From positions 1 to 64,000 of the forward strand of contig NZ_CALMPA010000021.1 in the NCBI RefSeq assembly GCF_937871615.1: a stretch of DNA of 64,000 nt, read 5' to 3'. The stretch is from an uncultured Sphingomonas sp. (GTDB taxonomy: Bacteria > Pseudomonadota > Alphaproteobacteria > Sphingomonadales > Sphingomonadaceae). Shown one piece after another: positions 15,992-25,972 of the stretch. The notes beneath the pieces are model-generated. The model worked only from the letters and a program-made list of their open reading frames with translations, had not been told where the DNA came from and searched no databases. The number at the start of each line of letters is the position of its first letter. Position 1 is the stretch's first letter. A program made the position numbers and the translations under genes.

Positions 15992-17692
15992 ATGCCCTTC
16001 ACTGCCCCGATCACCGAACAGCGCTTCATCCTCGATCATATCGTGCGCCTTGGCGAACTTGCCGCGACCGATCGCTTCGCCGCGGCATCCGATGACGTGA
16101 TCGACGCGGTGCTCGAAGGAATCGGCCAGTTCGCGGCCGGCGAATGGGCGCCGCTCGCCCGCGCCGGCGACACGGTCGGCGCGAAATGGACGGCTGACGG
16201 CGTGGTGATGCCGGCGGGCTATCCGCAAGCCTATCGCGCCTTTGTCGAGGGCGGCTGGGGCACGATCGGCGCGCCTGAAGCGTTCGGTGGGCAGGGGCTG
16301 CCCTTCACGATCCAGACGGCGGTGCTGGAAACGCTCGGCACCGCGAACATGGGGTTCGCGCTCTGCCCGATCCTGACCGTCGGCGCGATCGAGGCACTGG
16401 CGCATCACGGCACGCCGGAGCAGCAGGCGGCCTATCTCCCACGCCTCACCACCGGCGAATGGACCGGCACGATGAACCTCACCGAGCCGCAGGCGGGCAG
16501 CGATGTCGGCGCGCTCAAGACGATGGCGAAGCCGCGCGGCGACGGTAGCTGGTCGATTAAAGGGACGAAAATCTTCATCTCGTTCGGCGATCACGACATG
16601 GCGGAGAATATCGTCCACCTCGTGCTGGCCCGCACCCCTGACGCGCCCGCCGGAACGCGCGGCATCTCGCTGTTCCTCGTCCCCAAATACCGGCTCGACG
16701 CCGATGGCAATCCGGGCGCATTCAACGACGTTCGCGTCGTCTCGATCGAGCACAAGATGGGGCTGCACGCCTCCCCCACCTGCGTTCTTTCGTTCGGCGA
16801 CCATGACGATTGCATCGGCCACCTGATCGGCGCGGAACATGCCGGGATGCGCGCGATGTTCACGATGATGAACAACGCCCGCCTCAACGTGGGCCTGCAA
16901 GGCGTGCAGGTGGCGGAAGGCGCGACGCAGAAGGCGGTCGAATATGCCCGCGAGCGCATCCAGGGCACGCGCGGCGGCCAGCCGACCGCGATCATCGAAT
17001 TTCCCGACGTGCGCCGGATGCTGATGCGGATGAAGGCGCAGACGCTCGCCGCGCGCGCGCTCGTCTATTACGCCGCCGGTCAGGTCGATTACGCCGGGCT
17101 GGGCGACGCGGCCGCGAAGGACCGGCTGGAGTTGGTGACCCCGCTCGCCAAGGCGCACGCCACCGATATCGGCAATGAGGTCGCTAGCCTCGGCGTGCAG
17201 ATCCACGGCGGCATGGGCTTCATCGAGGAAACCGGCGCGGCGCAATTCTTCCGCGAGGCGCGGATCACCCCGATCTACGAAGGCACCAACGGCATTCAGG
17301 CCGCCGATCTCGTCGGGCGCAAGCTCGCTTTGTCGAACGGCGGCGCCTTCTCCAGCCTGATCGCCGATATCCGCGCCGAGGCGCAGGACGCCGGGCTGAT
17401 CGCGCTGGTCGACGCGTGCGAGCGCATCGGGCGGCGGCTCCAGACCGCCGATGCCGATGACCGGCTGGCGGCGAGCTATCCCTTCCTCAACATGCTGTCG
17501 GTCGCCACCGCCGGCTGGCTGGTCGAACGGCTGGCGCGCGAAAGCGCCGATGATGCGCCGGGGCGCACGCGTCGCGCGATCGCGGCCTTCTATCTCGCGC
17601 AGATTCTGCCTGAGGCCAGCGGGCAGATCGCCGCTGCCGAGGCCGATGCGAGCGCGCTCTACCGGCTCGACGCGGACGCCTTCATGGCCTGA
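15992..17692 (+). CDS. DmdC-like acyl-CoA dehydrogenase
   Basis: A 566-residue flavoprotein longer than classic acyl-CoA dehydrogenases and matching the layout of 3-methylmercaptopropionyl-CoA dehydrogenase (DmdC) relatives: VEGGWGTIGAPEAFGGQGLP, GEWTGTMNLTEPQAGSDVG, TKIFISFGDHDMAENIVHLVLAR, and the catalytic Glu segment ITPIYEGTNGIQA near residue 428, with a C-terminal extension. Whether it acts on DMSP-derived or ordinary acyl-CoA is not decidable here; no other dmd genes are near. AAGGAG is placed well before the ATG. Confidence 0.88.
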   Translation: MPFTAPITEQRFILDHIVRLGELAATDRFAAASDDVIDAVLEGIGQFAAGEWAPLARAGDTVGAKWTADGVVMPAGYPQAYRAFVEGGWGTIGAPEAFGGQGLPFTIQTAVLETLGTANMGFALCPILTVGAIEALAHHGTPEQQAAYLPRLTTGEWTGTMNLTEPQAGSDVGALKTMAKPRGDGSWSIKGTKIFISFGDHDMAENIVHLVLARTPDAPAGTRGISLFLVPKYRLDADGNPGAFNDVRVVSIEHKMGLHASPTCVLSFGDHDDCIGHLIGAEHAGMRAMFTMMNNARLNVGLQGVQVAEGATQKAVEYARERIQGTRGGQPTAIIEFPDVRRMLMRMKAQTLAARALVYYAAGQVDYAGLGDAAAKDRLELVTPLAKAHATDIGNEVASLGVQIHGGMGFIEETGAAQFFREARITPIYEGTNGIQAADLVGRKLALSNGGAFSSLIADIRAEAQDAGLIALVDACERIGRRLQTADADDRLAASYPFLNMLSVATAGWLVERLARESADDAPGRTRRAIAAFYLAQILPEASGQIAAAEADASALYRLDADAFMA

Positions 17693-17697
17693 CTCAC

Positions 17698-18492
17698 GTG
17701 TCGTTCAGCCGATCCGTGCGTTATGGCGCGGTGAACTGGACGATCGCCGCGCCGGAGAACCGCCACCGCCTCGTCGCCGCACTGGCGGCAGCGGTGGTGC
17801 AGGTGCTGCTCGTCTGGGCATTGCTGAGCGGGCTGACGGTGCGCATCCCGCATGTGATCGCGCGCAGCATGGCGGTGTTCGGCGTGCTGCCCGATCCGCC
17901 ACCGCCGCCCAAACGCGTCCCTCCGCCGCCACCACGCCACCGCGTCGCCGCGAAGGGCAGCCCCTCGCCACCCAATCTGCGCTCGCAGGCCACCCCGGTC
18001 GCCGCGCCCATTCCCGTGATCCCGCTGCCGGTTCCCCCGGTGATGGTCACCACGCCCAAGCCCTATATCGGCGCACAGGCAACGACCGGGGCGAGCGACG
18101 TGGCCGGCCCCGGCACCGGCGATGGCGGGCAAGGCAATGGCTATGGCGGCGGCGGCGATGGAGACGGCGGCACCGGCCCACGCTGGCGCAGCGGGCGGCT
18201 GAAGGATTCGGATTATCCCGCCGATGCCGGGCGCGCCGGCGTCAGCGGCACCGTCTCGGTCCGCTACCTCGTCGGCACCGACGGGCGGGTAACCGAATGC
18301 GACGTGACCCGTTCCAGCGGCAGTGCCGCGCTCGACGACACGACATGCGGCCTGATCCGGAAACGCTTCCGCTTCTCCCCCGCGCGCGATGGCAGCGGGC
18401 GCCCGGTGCCGGCGTGGATCGTCGAGAATCACACATGGGTGATCGAACATGATCCGACACCGCCGGATGAAGGTGACCGGCGCGGGCGATGA
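17698..18492 (+). CDS. TonB-family energy transducer
   Basis: A 264-residue protein: one N-terminal membrane span (about residues 24-46), a Pro-rich spacer (PDPPPPPKRVPPPPP), a Gly/Asp-rich stretch (about residues 140-160) and a C-terminal TonB domain (GVSGTVSVRYLVGTDGRV, then a late Cys). It should couple the proton-motive force of ExbBD to outer-membrane receptors; no exbBD is next to it. The start is GTG at 17698, directly after the acyl-CoA dehydrogenase stop; no ATG fits. Confidence 0.85.
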   Translation: MSFSRSVRYGAVNWTIAAPENRHRLVAALAAAVVQVLLVWALLSGLTVRIPHVIARSMAVFGVLPDPPPPPKRVPPPPPRHRVAAKGSPSPPNLRSQATPVAAPIPVIPLPVPPVMVTTPKPYIGAQATTGASDVAGPGTGDGGQGNGYGGGGDGDGGTGPRWRSGRLKDSDYPADAGRAGVSGTVSVRYLVGTDGRVTECDVTRSSGSAALDDTTCGLIRKRFRFSPARDGSGRPVPAWIVENHTWVIEHDPTPPDEGDRRGR

Positions 18493-18571
18493 TGCCACGA
18501 TCGGCGGCGGCGCATGGAAACGGACCCGGCGATGCTTCGTGCGCGTTGACGCCGCATCGAAGGAACGATCC

Positions 18572-19216
18572 ATGCCGGCGGCATCCAGTCTCCGCAGCGC
18601 GATGGTTGATGCCCAGATCGCCGCGCGTGGCGTGCGCGATCCGGCGGTGCTTGGCGCGATGCGCGTCGTCCCGCGCGAGCGCTTCGTCCCCGCGCACCTC
18701 CGCGAACTCGCCTATGAGGACATGGCGCTGCCGATCGAGGCGGGGCAAACGATCTCCCAGCCCTATATCGTCGCTTATATGATCGAGAGCGCGGGAATCG
18801 CGCGCGGCGCACATGTGCTGGAGATCGGCGCCGGCTCGGGCTATGCCGCCGCGGTCATGAGCCGGATCGCGGACAAGGTCTATGCGGTCGAGCGCCTGGC
18901 GGAACTCGCCGATCGCGCGCGCGAACGGATGGCGGCCCTCGGCTACACCAATGTCGAGATACGTACCCGCGACGGGATAGATGGTTGGCCCGAGGCAGCG
19001 CCGTTCGATGCGATACTCGTCGCGGCGGCGGCCCGCTCAATCCCCGAACGCTTGCCCTGGCAACTGGCGATCGGCGGCCATCTGGTGATGCCCGTCGGCA
19101 AGCGCGACCAGCAAAGGCTGGTGCGTGTGACGCGCCGCGCCACCGCTGCCTTTGATGAAGCCTGTCTCGGCGATGTGCGCTTCGTCCCGCTGATTAGCGC
19201 GCATGGGCAGGCGTAG
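18572..19216 (+). CDS. pcm: Protein-L-isoaspartate O-methyltransferase
   Basis: A 214-residue class I SAM methyltransferase with the Pcm segments RERFVP, QTISQPYIVAYM and the SAM loop VLEIGAGSGYAAAV, then LPWQLAIGGHLVMPVG. It methylates isoaspartyl residues in aged proteins to start their repair. The ATG at 18572 follows AAGGA; an earlier in-frame start overlapping the tonB 3' end adds unconserved residues. Together with MsrA and fRMsr it adds to a protein-repair theme in this stretch. Confidence 0.92.
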   Translation: MPAASSLRSAMVDAQIAARGVRDPAVLGAMRVVPRERFVPAHLRELAYEDMALPIEAGQTISQPYIVAYMIESAGIARGAHVLEIGAGSGYAAAVMSRIADKVYAVERLAELADRARERMAALGYTNVEIRTRDGIDGWPEAAPFDAILVAAAARSIPERLPWQLAIGGHLVMPVGKRDQQRLVRVTRRATAAFDEACLGDVRFVPLISAHGQA

Positions 19217-19248
19217 CGCGCAAGGACAAGGTCAAAAGACGCTATGCG

Positions 19249-19602
19249 CTACACGCGCTCCGCCATCAGATCGGCCAGGTCCAGCCCGAGCAACTCGATA
19301 TAGCCCCGGATGCGCGGCCATTGGTGTTGCACGAACGTCTCGCGCTCGGCCAGCCGCAGGCGCTCCACCGCGCCGGGGAGAACGAACATCCCCACCCCGC
19401 GCCGCACCTCGACATAATCCTCGTCCTGAAAGCTCTGATAGGCCTTGGCGACGGTCAACGGGTTCGCGCCATGCTCGGCGGCGAGCGCGCGGACGGAGGG
19501 AAGCTGATCCCCCGCGCGATAGTCCCCGCGCAGGATAGCCGCCGCGATCGTGGCGCGCAGGCGGATGTAAACCGGGCTGTCCTCGTTGCTCAAAGCTGTC
19601 AT
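19249..19602 (-). CDS. GntR-family regulator (YtrA type)
   Basis: A 117-residue protein with the GntR winged helix (IRLRATIAAAILRGDYRAGD, LPSVRALAAEHGANPLTVAKAY) and only a short C-terminal helical tail, as in the YtrA subfamily. Members of this group usually repress a neighbouring transport operon; none is evident on the same strand, and the next gene is a nitroreductase starting upstream. Effector unknown. Confidence 0.88.
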   Translation of the reverse strand: MTALSNEDSPVYIRLRATIAAAILRGDYRAGDQLPSVRALAAEHGANPLTVAKAYQSFQDEDYVEVRRGVGMFVLPGAVERLRLAERETFVQHQWPRIRGYIELLGLDLADLMAERV

Positions 19603-19639
19603 GGTGCCTTAATACAGCAAATGAGGTAAAAAGCCAGTC

Positions 19640-20218
19640 CTATCCGGGCCAATGGCTGATTACCGCGCCCGTTTCGGGGCGCGGGCGCTCCTCCAGCGGT
19701 TTCGCCGGCGTGCCGATGAACACGAAGCCGGCGATGCGCTCCGGTGCCGCGCCGAACGCATCGCGCACGCGATCGGAGAACGCCGCCCAGCCGGTCAGCC
19801 AGCCACCAGCGAAGCCCATCGCGTGCGCGGCATGGAGCAGGTTCATACACGCGGCACCCGCCGACAATTCCTGTTCCCACAAGGGAATCTTGCTCTCCGC
19901 GCGCGGCGAGGAAAGCACAACGACCAGCGCCGGCGCCTGATGCGCGAATTGCTCGAGCGCCTCGATCTCGATCCGTTTCGCCTCGGGCCGCTCGGCGCGA
20001 TAGGCATCGACGATCACCTGCGCGAGCGCCGCGCGACGCTCAGCCGCAACGATAACGAAGCGCCACGGCGCGAGCTTGCCGTGATCCGGCGTGCGCGCGG
20101 CAATGGCGCACATCGCCTCCAGTTGCGCCGGATCCGGGCCGGGCGCGGCAAGATCGCGCGGCTTGGCCGAACGGCGGGTGGCAAGAAGCGAGAGCGGCGT
20201 GGAGCGATCGTTGAACAT
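19640..20218 (-). CDS. Nitroreductase-family flavoprotein (YdjA-like)
   Basis: A 192-residue FMN oxidoreductase with the start LLATRRSAKPRDL, the segment ARTPDHGKLAPWRFVIV and the later SAGAACMNLLHAAHAMGFAGGWLTG, typical of the minimal YdjA-type nitroreductases. It probably reduces nitro or quinone compounds with NAD(P)H. The ATG at 20218 is chosen because the sequence upstream overlaps the coding start region of the divergent transporter. It lies just upstream of the GntR gene on the same strand. Confidence 0.85.
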   Translation of the reverse strand: MFNDRSTPLSLLATRRSAKPRDLAAPGPDPAQLEAMCAIAARTPDHGKLAPWRFVIVAAERRAALAQVIVDAYRAERPEAKRIEIEALEQFAHQAPALVVVLSSPRAESKIPLWEQELSAGAACMNLLHAAHAMGFAGGWLTGWAAFSDRVRDAFGAAPERIAGFVFIGTPAKPLEERPRPETGAVISHWPG

Positions 20219-20341
20219 CGCGATTCCCCCTACCCGCCCCTCGCGCCAATTTACAACGCGTGGATTGTCGTGGCGTTGTGCTGATCGCGTTTGCGCAGTA
20301 GTTTCCGATGCAACAAAACCTTCAGGGAAAGTTGAGCGCAG

Positions 20342-22135
20342 ATGGTGGACACCCCGACCGCGGATACCCCGCGCGAACCGGATATCTCCCACGTCAATCC
20401 GGCCGCCGAGGCAACGTGGTTCGGCCATCCTCGGCAACTCGCGCGGCTGTTCTCCACCGAAATGTGGGAACGGTTCGGCTATTACGGGATGCGTGCGCTC
20501 CTCACGCTCTATCTCACGCAGCATTTCCTGTTCGGGGATCGCGAGGCGACGGGGCTGTACGGCGGCTATACCGCGCTGGTTTACCTGACCCCGCTGATCG
20601 GCGGCTATCTCGCCGATCAGTATCTCGGCTCGAAGCGCGCGGTGAAGTTCGGCGCGATCATCATGGCGCTCGGCTATTTCACCCTGTGCTTCGGCGGGCA
20701 GACCGCGAAGCCCTTCGCCATCGTCGACGGCCAGCGTTACGAGGTGCAGATCGAGGGCAGCGACAATGCCCAGACGCGCTATGTGCTGGATGGCGGCCAG
20801 CGGCTGAAGATCAAGGGTAATGACGACAAGTCGATCGACCTCATGGCCGCCGACGGCAGCGTGAAGCGCCATATCGCGCCCGGCGCCTTCAAATCGGATG
20901 CGGAGCGCAGCCAGCTACACGTCATGATCCTGCTGATCGCGCTGTGCATGGTGTCGGTCGGCAACGGCTTCTTCAAACCCAATATCTCCACCATGGTCGG
21001 CGAACTATACGCGCAGGGCGACCGACGGCGCGACAGCGGCTTCACGATCTTCTATATGGGGATCAATCTGGGATCGTTCTTCTCGCAATTGCTCTGCCCG
21101 TGGCTCGCGGTGGCGGTCGGCTGGTGGGCCGGCTTCGGGCTTGCCGCGATCGGCATGTTGTTTTCGTGGTTCCTGATCCAGTTCAACGGCGGCAAACTCG
21201 ATGGCTATGGCGAGCCGCCCCGGCGCGACGGCCCGGATCGGGCGCTGGTGATCTATGGCTGCGCGCTGCTCGCGGTGCCGGTATTCTATTTCCTCTATAC
21301 CAATCTGATGAGTTCGGCGGCGGCGGAACCGGGCGAGGGCATCGTCGGCTATATCCTGTCGCTGCCACTGATGGGCAAATTGCTGTTCGGCACCTTCCTC
21401 CTCGCGGTGCCCGGAATCCTCATCTGGTCCTATGCCGCGGGCGATCGCCGCGAGTTTCAGATGATGGTGGCGGCGATGGTGCTCATCGTGTTCAACGTGG
21501 TGTTCTGGACGTTGTTCGAGCAGGCCGGATCGAGCCTGACGCTCTATGCCGACCGCAACACCGATCTCAGCGTGTTCGGCCTGTTCTCGATCACCGCCGG
21601 GCAGACGCAATTCTTCAACGCCGCCTTCATCGTCATGCTGGCGCCGGTGATGAGCATCCTGTGGAACGCGCTTGCCAAGCGCGGGCTGGAGCCGACCGTC
21701 CCCGTTAAATTCGGCATCGCGCTGATCGGCGTCGGGCTGGGCTTTCTGTTCCTCGTCTGGGGCGCCCGATTTGCCGGGCCGGATTTCAAGGTGGCGATCT
21801 GGTGGCTCGCGGGCCTCTACCTGATCCACTCGGTGGCGGAATTGTGCATCTCGCCGGTGGGCCTCAGCATGATAACCAAGCTGTCGATCGCGCGCATCGT
21901 GGGACTGATGATGGGCGTATGGTTCCTGTCGATCTCGGTCGCGCAATATGTCGCGGGCGTTGTGGCGCAGGTGGCGAGCGTCGAAACGGTGGGCGGGCAG
22001 GTCACCAACCTCAAGGTCAGCCTCGATACGTATAACGGCGTGTTCTGGACGATCGGGCTGGTCGCGGCGGCGATCGGGGTGTTCCTGCTGCTGATCTCGC
22101 CGCTCATCAGGAAGTGGATGCACGGCGTGCAGTAA
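20342..22135 (+). CDS. POT/PTR-family peptide:proton symporter
   Basis: A 597-residue major-facilitator protein of the proton-dependent oligopeptide transporter family. The ExxER motif occurs in FSTEMWERFGYYGMRALLT (about residues 38-56), and the FYMGINLGSF segment is typical. A soluble insertion of about 75 residues (around 118-195) sits between early helices. It should import di- and tripeptides with protons; the exported M28 peptidase and M19 dipeptidase in this window could supply or process such substrates. Confidence 0.92.
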   Translation: MVDTPTADTPREPDISHVNPAAEATWFGHPRQLARLFSTEMWERFGYYGMRALLTLYLTQHFLFGDREATGLYGGYTALVYLTPLIGGYLADQYLGSKRAVKFGAIIMALGYFTLCFGGQTAKPFAIVDGQRYEVQIEGSDNAQTRYVLDGGQRLKIKGNDDKSIDLMAADGSVKRHIAPGAFKSDAERSQLHVMILLIALCMVSVGNGFFKPNISTMVGELYAQGDRRRDSGFTIFYMGINLGSFFSQLLCPWLAVAVGWWAGFGLAAIGMLFSWFLIQFNGGKLDGYGEPPRRDGPDRALVIYGCALLAVPVFYFLYTNLMSSAAAEPGEGIVGYILSLPLMGKLLFGTFLLAVPGILIWSYAAGDRREFQMMVAAMVLIVFNVVFWTLFEQAGSSLTLYADRNTDLSVFGLFSITAGQTQFFNAAFIVMLAPVMSILWNALAKRGLEPTVPVKFGIALIGVGLGFLFLVWGARFAGPDFKVAIWWLAGLYLIHSVAELCISPVGLSMITKLSIARIVGLMMGVWFLSISVAQYVAGVVAQVASVETVGGQVTNLKVSLDTYNGVFWTIGLVAAAIGVFLLLISPLIRKWMHGVQ

Positions 22136-22161
22136 AAACCGGCGATGAGGGAGAGGATGCG

Positions 22162-22842
22162 ATGGAGAATGTCGTGGCGGCGGCGGTCGCTTTCGTGGGA
22201 ACCCATTTCCTGCTGTCGCATCCGTTGCGCGCGCCGATCGTCAGCCGGATCGGCGCACGCGGCTTCCTCGGGCTGTACAGCCTCGTCGCCTTCGCGACGC
22301 TGATCTGGCTCGCCCTCGCCTATCGCGCCGCGCCGCCCGCGCCATTGCTCTGGCCGGTCAGCGGCGCGCTATGGGCGGTGGCGAGCATCGTGATGCTGGT
22401 GGCGAGCGTGCTGTTGATGGGCTCGCTGATCCGCAACCCGGCGCTGCCCGAGGCGAAGACAAATATCGTGCCCGACGCGCGCGGCGTGTTCGCGATCACG
22501 CGCCATCCGATGATGTGGGCCTTCGCCCTGTGGGGGGCGGCGCATATCCTGATCTATCCCGCGCCATCGAACATCGTCGTCGCGCTGGCGATCATCGTGC
22601 TGGCGCTGGTGGGCGCCGCGATGCAGGATCGCAAGAAAGAGGCGCTCCAGCCCGAATTCTGGCGCGAATGGGAAAGGCGAACGAGCTACTGGCCGTTCGC
22701 CGCCATCGCCGGCGGTCGCGCGCGGCTCGGCGGATTCGGGATGCACGCATTGGCCGGTGGACTAATCGTCTGGCTGGTCGCAAGCTGGGTGCATATCCCG
22801 CTGGCTGGATGGCGCGCCGGCATCTGGTACTGGTTGGGCTGA
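22162..22842 (+). CDS. NnrU-family integral membrane protein
   Basis: A 226-residue protein with about six hydrophobic segments and the NnrU features HFLLSHP near the N-terminus and GVFAITRHPMMWAFALW in the middle. NnrU is linked with nitrite/nitric oxide reduction clusters in some bacteria, and related proteins are methyltransferase- or isomerase-like (isoprenylcysteine methyltransferase fold, ITRHP motif). No denitrification genes are present here. GGGAGAGG precedes the ATG at 22162; it follows the POT gene by 26 bases. Confidence 0.8.
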   Translation: MENVVAAAVAFVGTHFLLSHPLRAPIVSRIGARGFLGLYSLVAFATLIWLALAYRAAPPAPLLWPVSGALWAVASIVMLVASVLLMGSLIRNPALPEAKTNIVPDARGVFAITRHPMMWAFALWGAAHILIYPAPSNIVVALAIIVLALVGAAMQDRKKEALQPEFWREWERRTSYWPFAAIAGGRARLGGFGMHALAGGLIVWLVASWVHIPLAGWRAGIWYWLG

Positions 22843-22864
22843 AATTGCCTCACAAGCGGACTTC

Positions 22865-22878
22865 CATAGGAAGCTAAG
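22865..22878. promoter_or_regulatory. Weak candidate copy of the CTTAG-N4-CTAAG operator
   Basis: CATAG-GAAG-CTAAG lies 42 bases upstream of the acyl-CoA ligase start and matches the island consensus at 9 of 10 arm positions, but the centre is not AT-rich and it is 4.7 kb from the other sites. Confidence 0.3.
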
Positions 22879-22920
22879 TTTTTCTATGTGAGCCGGACAT
22901 AAGGATGGGAGAGGTTGTAA

Positions 22921-24555
22921 ATGCTCGGGTTGATGCAGCATGGCTCGCTGACGGTGGACAAGTTCCTCGATCATGCGGCGGCATGGCATAATGATCGCGA
23001 GATCGTTTCGCGCGATGCGGACGGCATCGTCACCCGCAGCAGCTATGGCGCGATCCACACGCTGGCGAAGCGCGTCTCGAACGGCCTCGCCCGCGCCGGC
23101 ATCCGCCCCGGCGATCGCGTGGCGACGATGGGCTGGAACTCCACCCGCCACCTCGCCGTCTGGTATGGCGCGGCGGGGATGGGCGCGGTGCTGCATACGC
23201 TCAACCCGCGGCTGTTCCTTGAGCAGATCGCCTATATCGCCAATCATGCCGGCGATCGCATCCTATTCGCCGATCCTTCCTGCGCCGATCTGATCGGCCA
23301 GTTGCTGCCGCTCGCGCCGACGATCGAGCGGGTGATCTTCATGTGCGATGCCGCCGCGCTGCCCAGGACCGATTATGCCGCCACCGCGTTCGACGCATGG
23401 GCGGAAGGCGAGCCGGCCGAATATGCCTGGGGCGGGTTCGACGAGAATACCGCCTGCGGGCTTTGCTACACCTCGGGCACGACGGGCAATCCCAAGGGCG
23501 TGCTCTACGGGCATCGCTCGAACTATATCCACGCGCTGATGACGCTGCAGGCGGATGCGCTCGCGCTGTCGGGGCGCGACAGCGTGCTGATGGTCGTGCC
23601 GATGTATCACGCCAACGCCTGGGGCATGGTCTATTCCGCCCCCGCCGTCGGCGCGAAGCTGGTGCTGCCGGGGCAGAAGATGGATGGCGAATCGCTCGTC
23701 GACCTGATCGAGGCGGAAGGCATCACCTTCTCCGCCGCGGTGCCGACGATCTGGCAGGGCGTGCTGCAATATCTGAAGTCCAGCGGGCGCGGGCTGGGCA
23801 CGTTGCGGCGCGTGGTGATCGGCGGATCGGCGGTGCCCGAAATGCTGGTGCGCGCCTTCCGCGACGATTACGGCGTAGAGATCACCCAGGGCTGGGGCAT
23901 GACGGAAACCTCGCCGCTCGCCACCATCTCCACCCCTTCCGTCGAGGTCGCCGCGCTCAGCCCCGACGAGCAGATGCGTTATGCGATCAAGCAAGGCCGC
24001 CTGCTGTGCGGGCTGGAACTCAAGCTGACCGACGACGAGGGCAAGCGGCTGCCGCACGACGGTAAGACGCCGGGGCGGCTGATGATAAAGGGGCCGACGA
24101 TCGTTGCCGGCTATTTCGGCGGCGATGGCGGCGACGTGCTTGACGAGGAAGGCTTCTTCGACACCGGCGACGTTTCGACGATCGACGCCCAAGGCTATAT
24201 GCAGATCACCGATCGCGCCAAGGATGTGGTGAAATCGGGCGGCGAATGGATCAGTTCGATCGAGATCGAGAATATCGCGGTCGGCCATCCGGCGGTCGCG
24301 GTGGCGGCGGTGATCGGCGTCGCGCATCCCAAATGGGATGAGCGCCCGATCCTCTTGTGCCAGCTCAAGCCCGGCGCCACCGCCTGCCGCGAGGATCTCA
24401 CCGCCTTTCTCGATGGAAAGATCGCGCGCTGGTGGATGCCCGACGACGTGCTGTTCGTCGATGAAATCCCGCTCGGCGCGACCGGCAAGATCGACAAGAA
24501 GCTGCTTCGCCAGCGGATGACCGGCTATACCCTGCCGTTCGAGGCGGCGCGCTGA
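22921..24555 (+). CDS. Fatty-acid/acid--CoA ligase (AMP-forming)
   Basis: A 544-residue ANL-superfamily enzyme. The ATP-binding motif [16 protein letters not shown] is near residue 183, the GWGMTETSP adenylate motif near residue 325, TGD in the hinge region, and the catalytic Lys motif GATGKIDKK close to the end. The layout matches medium-chain AlkK-type ligases, which start with MLGLMQ. It activates a free acid to its CoA thioester for beta-oxidation. GGAGAGG precedes the ATG by 7 bases. A weak copy of the island operator lies upstream, so it may feed the island pathway. Confidence 0.92.
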   Translation: MLGLMQHGSLTVDKFLDHAAAWHNDREIVSRDADGIVTRSSYGAIHTLAKRVSNGLARAGIRPGDRVATMGWNSTRHLAVWYGAAGMGAVLHTLNPRLFLEQIAYIANHAGDRILFADPSCADLIGQLLPLAPTIERVIFMCDAAALPRTDYAATAFDAWAEGEPAEYAWGGFDENTACGLCYTSGTTGNPKGVLYGHRSNYIHALMTLQADALALSGRDSVLMVVPMYHANAWGMVYSAPAVGAKLVLPGQKMDGESLVDLIEAEGITFSAAVPTIWQGVLQYLKSSGRGLGTLRRVVIGGSAVPEMLVRAFRDDYGVEITQGWGMTETSPLATISTPSVEVAALSPDEQMRYAIKQGRLLCGLELKLTDDEGKRLPHDGKTPGRLMIKGPTIVAGYFGGDGGDVLDEEGFFDTGDVSTIDAQGYMQITDRAKDVVKSGGEWISSIEIENIAVGHPAVAVAAVIGVAHPKWDERPILLCQLKPGATACREDLTAFLDGKIARWWMPDDVLFVDEIPLGATGKIDKKLLRQRMTGYTLPFEAAR

Positions 24556-24600
24556 GGCACGGCACCGGCGTTCATGATTACGGGGAGTGAGAGGAAGTTG

Positions 24601-25887
24601 TTGAACCACCCGACCGGCAATCGCCGCCGGCAGGGCAGGCGCTGGATCGCCGCCCCGCTGCTCGCCGCCTTATGCGCCACGCTTTCCGCCTCGCCCGCGC
24701 TCGCGCAGGATTATGCCGCGCGCGTCGCGCGCATCCTGCGCACCACGCCGCTGATCGACGGGCATAACGACTGGCCCGAGGCGCTGGCCGACCGCGAGGG
24801 CGCCCGGCGCTGGACGATGGACCTGCGCGATCTCTCCCACGTCTCCGGCGAGCCATATGACACGGATATCGCGCGGCTGCGCAAGGGCATGGTCGGCGGC
24901 CAGTTCTGGTCGGTCTATGTCCCCGCCGACCTGCCCGGCAAGGAGCAGGTGGAGCGCACGCTGGAACAGATTGATCTCGTGAAGTCGATCGTCGCGCGTT
25001 ACCCGGACACGTTCGTGCTGGCGCGCACCGCCGCCGACGTGCGCCGCGCCCATGCCGCCGGAAAGATCGCCTCGATGATGGGGGTAGAGGGCGGCGGGCA
25101 GATCGACGGCAATCTTTCGATCCTACGCAGCTATGCGGCATTGGGGGCGGGTTATCTCACGCTCACCCATTCGCGCACCATCGACTGGGCGGATTCGGCG
25201 ACGGACAATCCGCAGCACAACGGCCTCACCCCGTTCGGCAAATCGGTGGTGCGCGAGCTGAACCGGCTAGGGATGCTGGTCGATCTGTCGCACGTCAGCG
25301 AGGATACGATGCGCTCTGCGCTCGCCGAGACGAAGGCGCCGGTGATCTTTTCCCATTCGGGCGCGCGCGCGGTCAACGATCATCCGCGCAACGTCTCCGA
25401 CGATGTGCTGCGGCTGGTGGGCGCGAATGGCGGCGTGGTGATGGTGGATTTCGCACCGGGCTATGTTTCGGACAGGAACCGGCGCTGGGCCGCGGATTCG
25501 GCAGCGGAGAAGACCCGGCTGAACTCGCCGCCGTTTCGCGGCCTCTATATCGGCCAACCCGAAAAGGCCGCCACCGCTTATGCCGCATGGCTGAAGGACC
25601 ACCCCGAGCCACGCGCCACGCTGGCCGAGGTAGCCGATCATATCGAGCATGTCGCACGCATCGCCGGCAAGGCGAGCGTCGGCCTCGGATCGGATTTCGA
25701 TGGCGTCGGCCACCCGCTGCCGACCGGGCTGGAAGATGTCTCCACCTATCCCGCGCTGCTCGCCGAGATGATGCGGCGCGGCTGGTCGGACGCGGACGTG
25801 GCGGGGCTGGCCGGCGGCAATGTGCTGCGCGTTATGGAGCGCGCCGAACAGGTCGCGAGGACGATGAACGCAACGCCCGCCGGCTGA
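24601..25887 (+). CDS. Exported M19 membrane-type dipeptidase
   Basis: A 428-residue zinc dipeptidase with a basic n-region and signal peptide ending SPALAQ. Zinc ligands of renal dipeptidase relatives are visible: LIDGHNDWP, the bridging Glu in MMGVEGGGQ, the His in IFSHSGAR, and GSDFDGV near the end. It probably hydrolyses dipeptides, including D-amino acid types, in the periplasm. I place the start at TTG 24601, five bases after AGGA; an ATG at 24574 in the same frame has no ribosome binding site but cannot be excluded. Confidence 0.88.
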   Translation: MNHPTGNRRRQGRRWIAAPLLAALCATLSASPALAQDYAARVARILRTTPLIDGHNDWPEALADREGARRWTMDLRDLSHVSGEPYDTDIARLRKGMVGGQFWSVYVPADLPGKEQVERTLEQIDLVKSIVARYPDTFVLARTAADVRRAHAAGKIASMMGVEGGGQIDGNLSILRSYAALGAGYLTLTHSRTIDWADSATDNPQHNGLTPFGKSVVRELNRLGMLVDLSHVSEDTMRSALAETKAPVIFSHSGARAVNDHPRNVSDDVLRLVGANGGVVMVDFAPGYVSDRNRRWAADSAAEKTRLNSPPFRGLYIGQPEKAATAYAAWLKDHPEPRATLAEVADHIEHVARIAGKASVGLGSDFDGVGHPLPTGLEDVSTYPALLAEMMRRGWSDADVAGLAGGNVLRVMERAEQVARTMNATPAG

Positions 25888-25972
25888 TTCGCCCGCGCAC
25901 TGATGGAACCCGGCGGCCCGGCAAGCATTGCCATATGCCGGATCAGACCGGGGCAGGCGAAAGGGGATCGAA

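Noticed and set aside
15710-17245. A 511-codon minus-strand frame opposite the DmdC-like dehydrogenase
   Set aside because: Shadow of a well-supported acyl-CoA dehydrogenase gene; the encoded sequence has no domain features.
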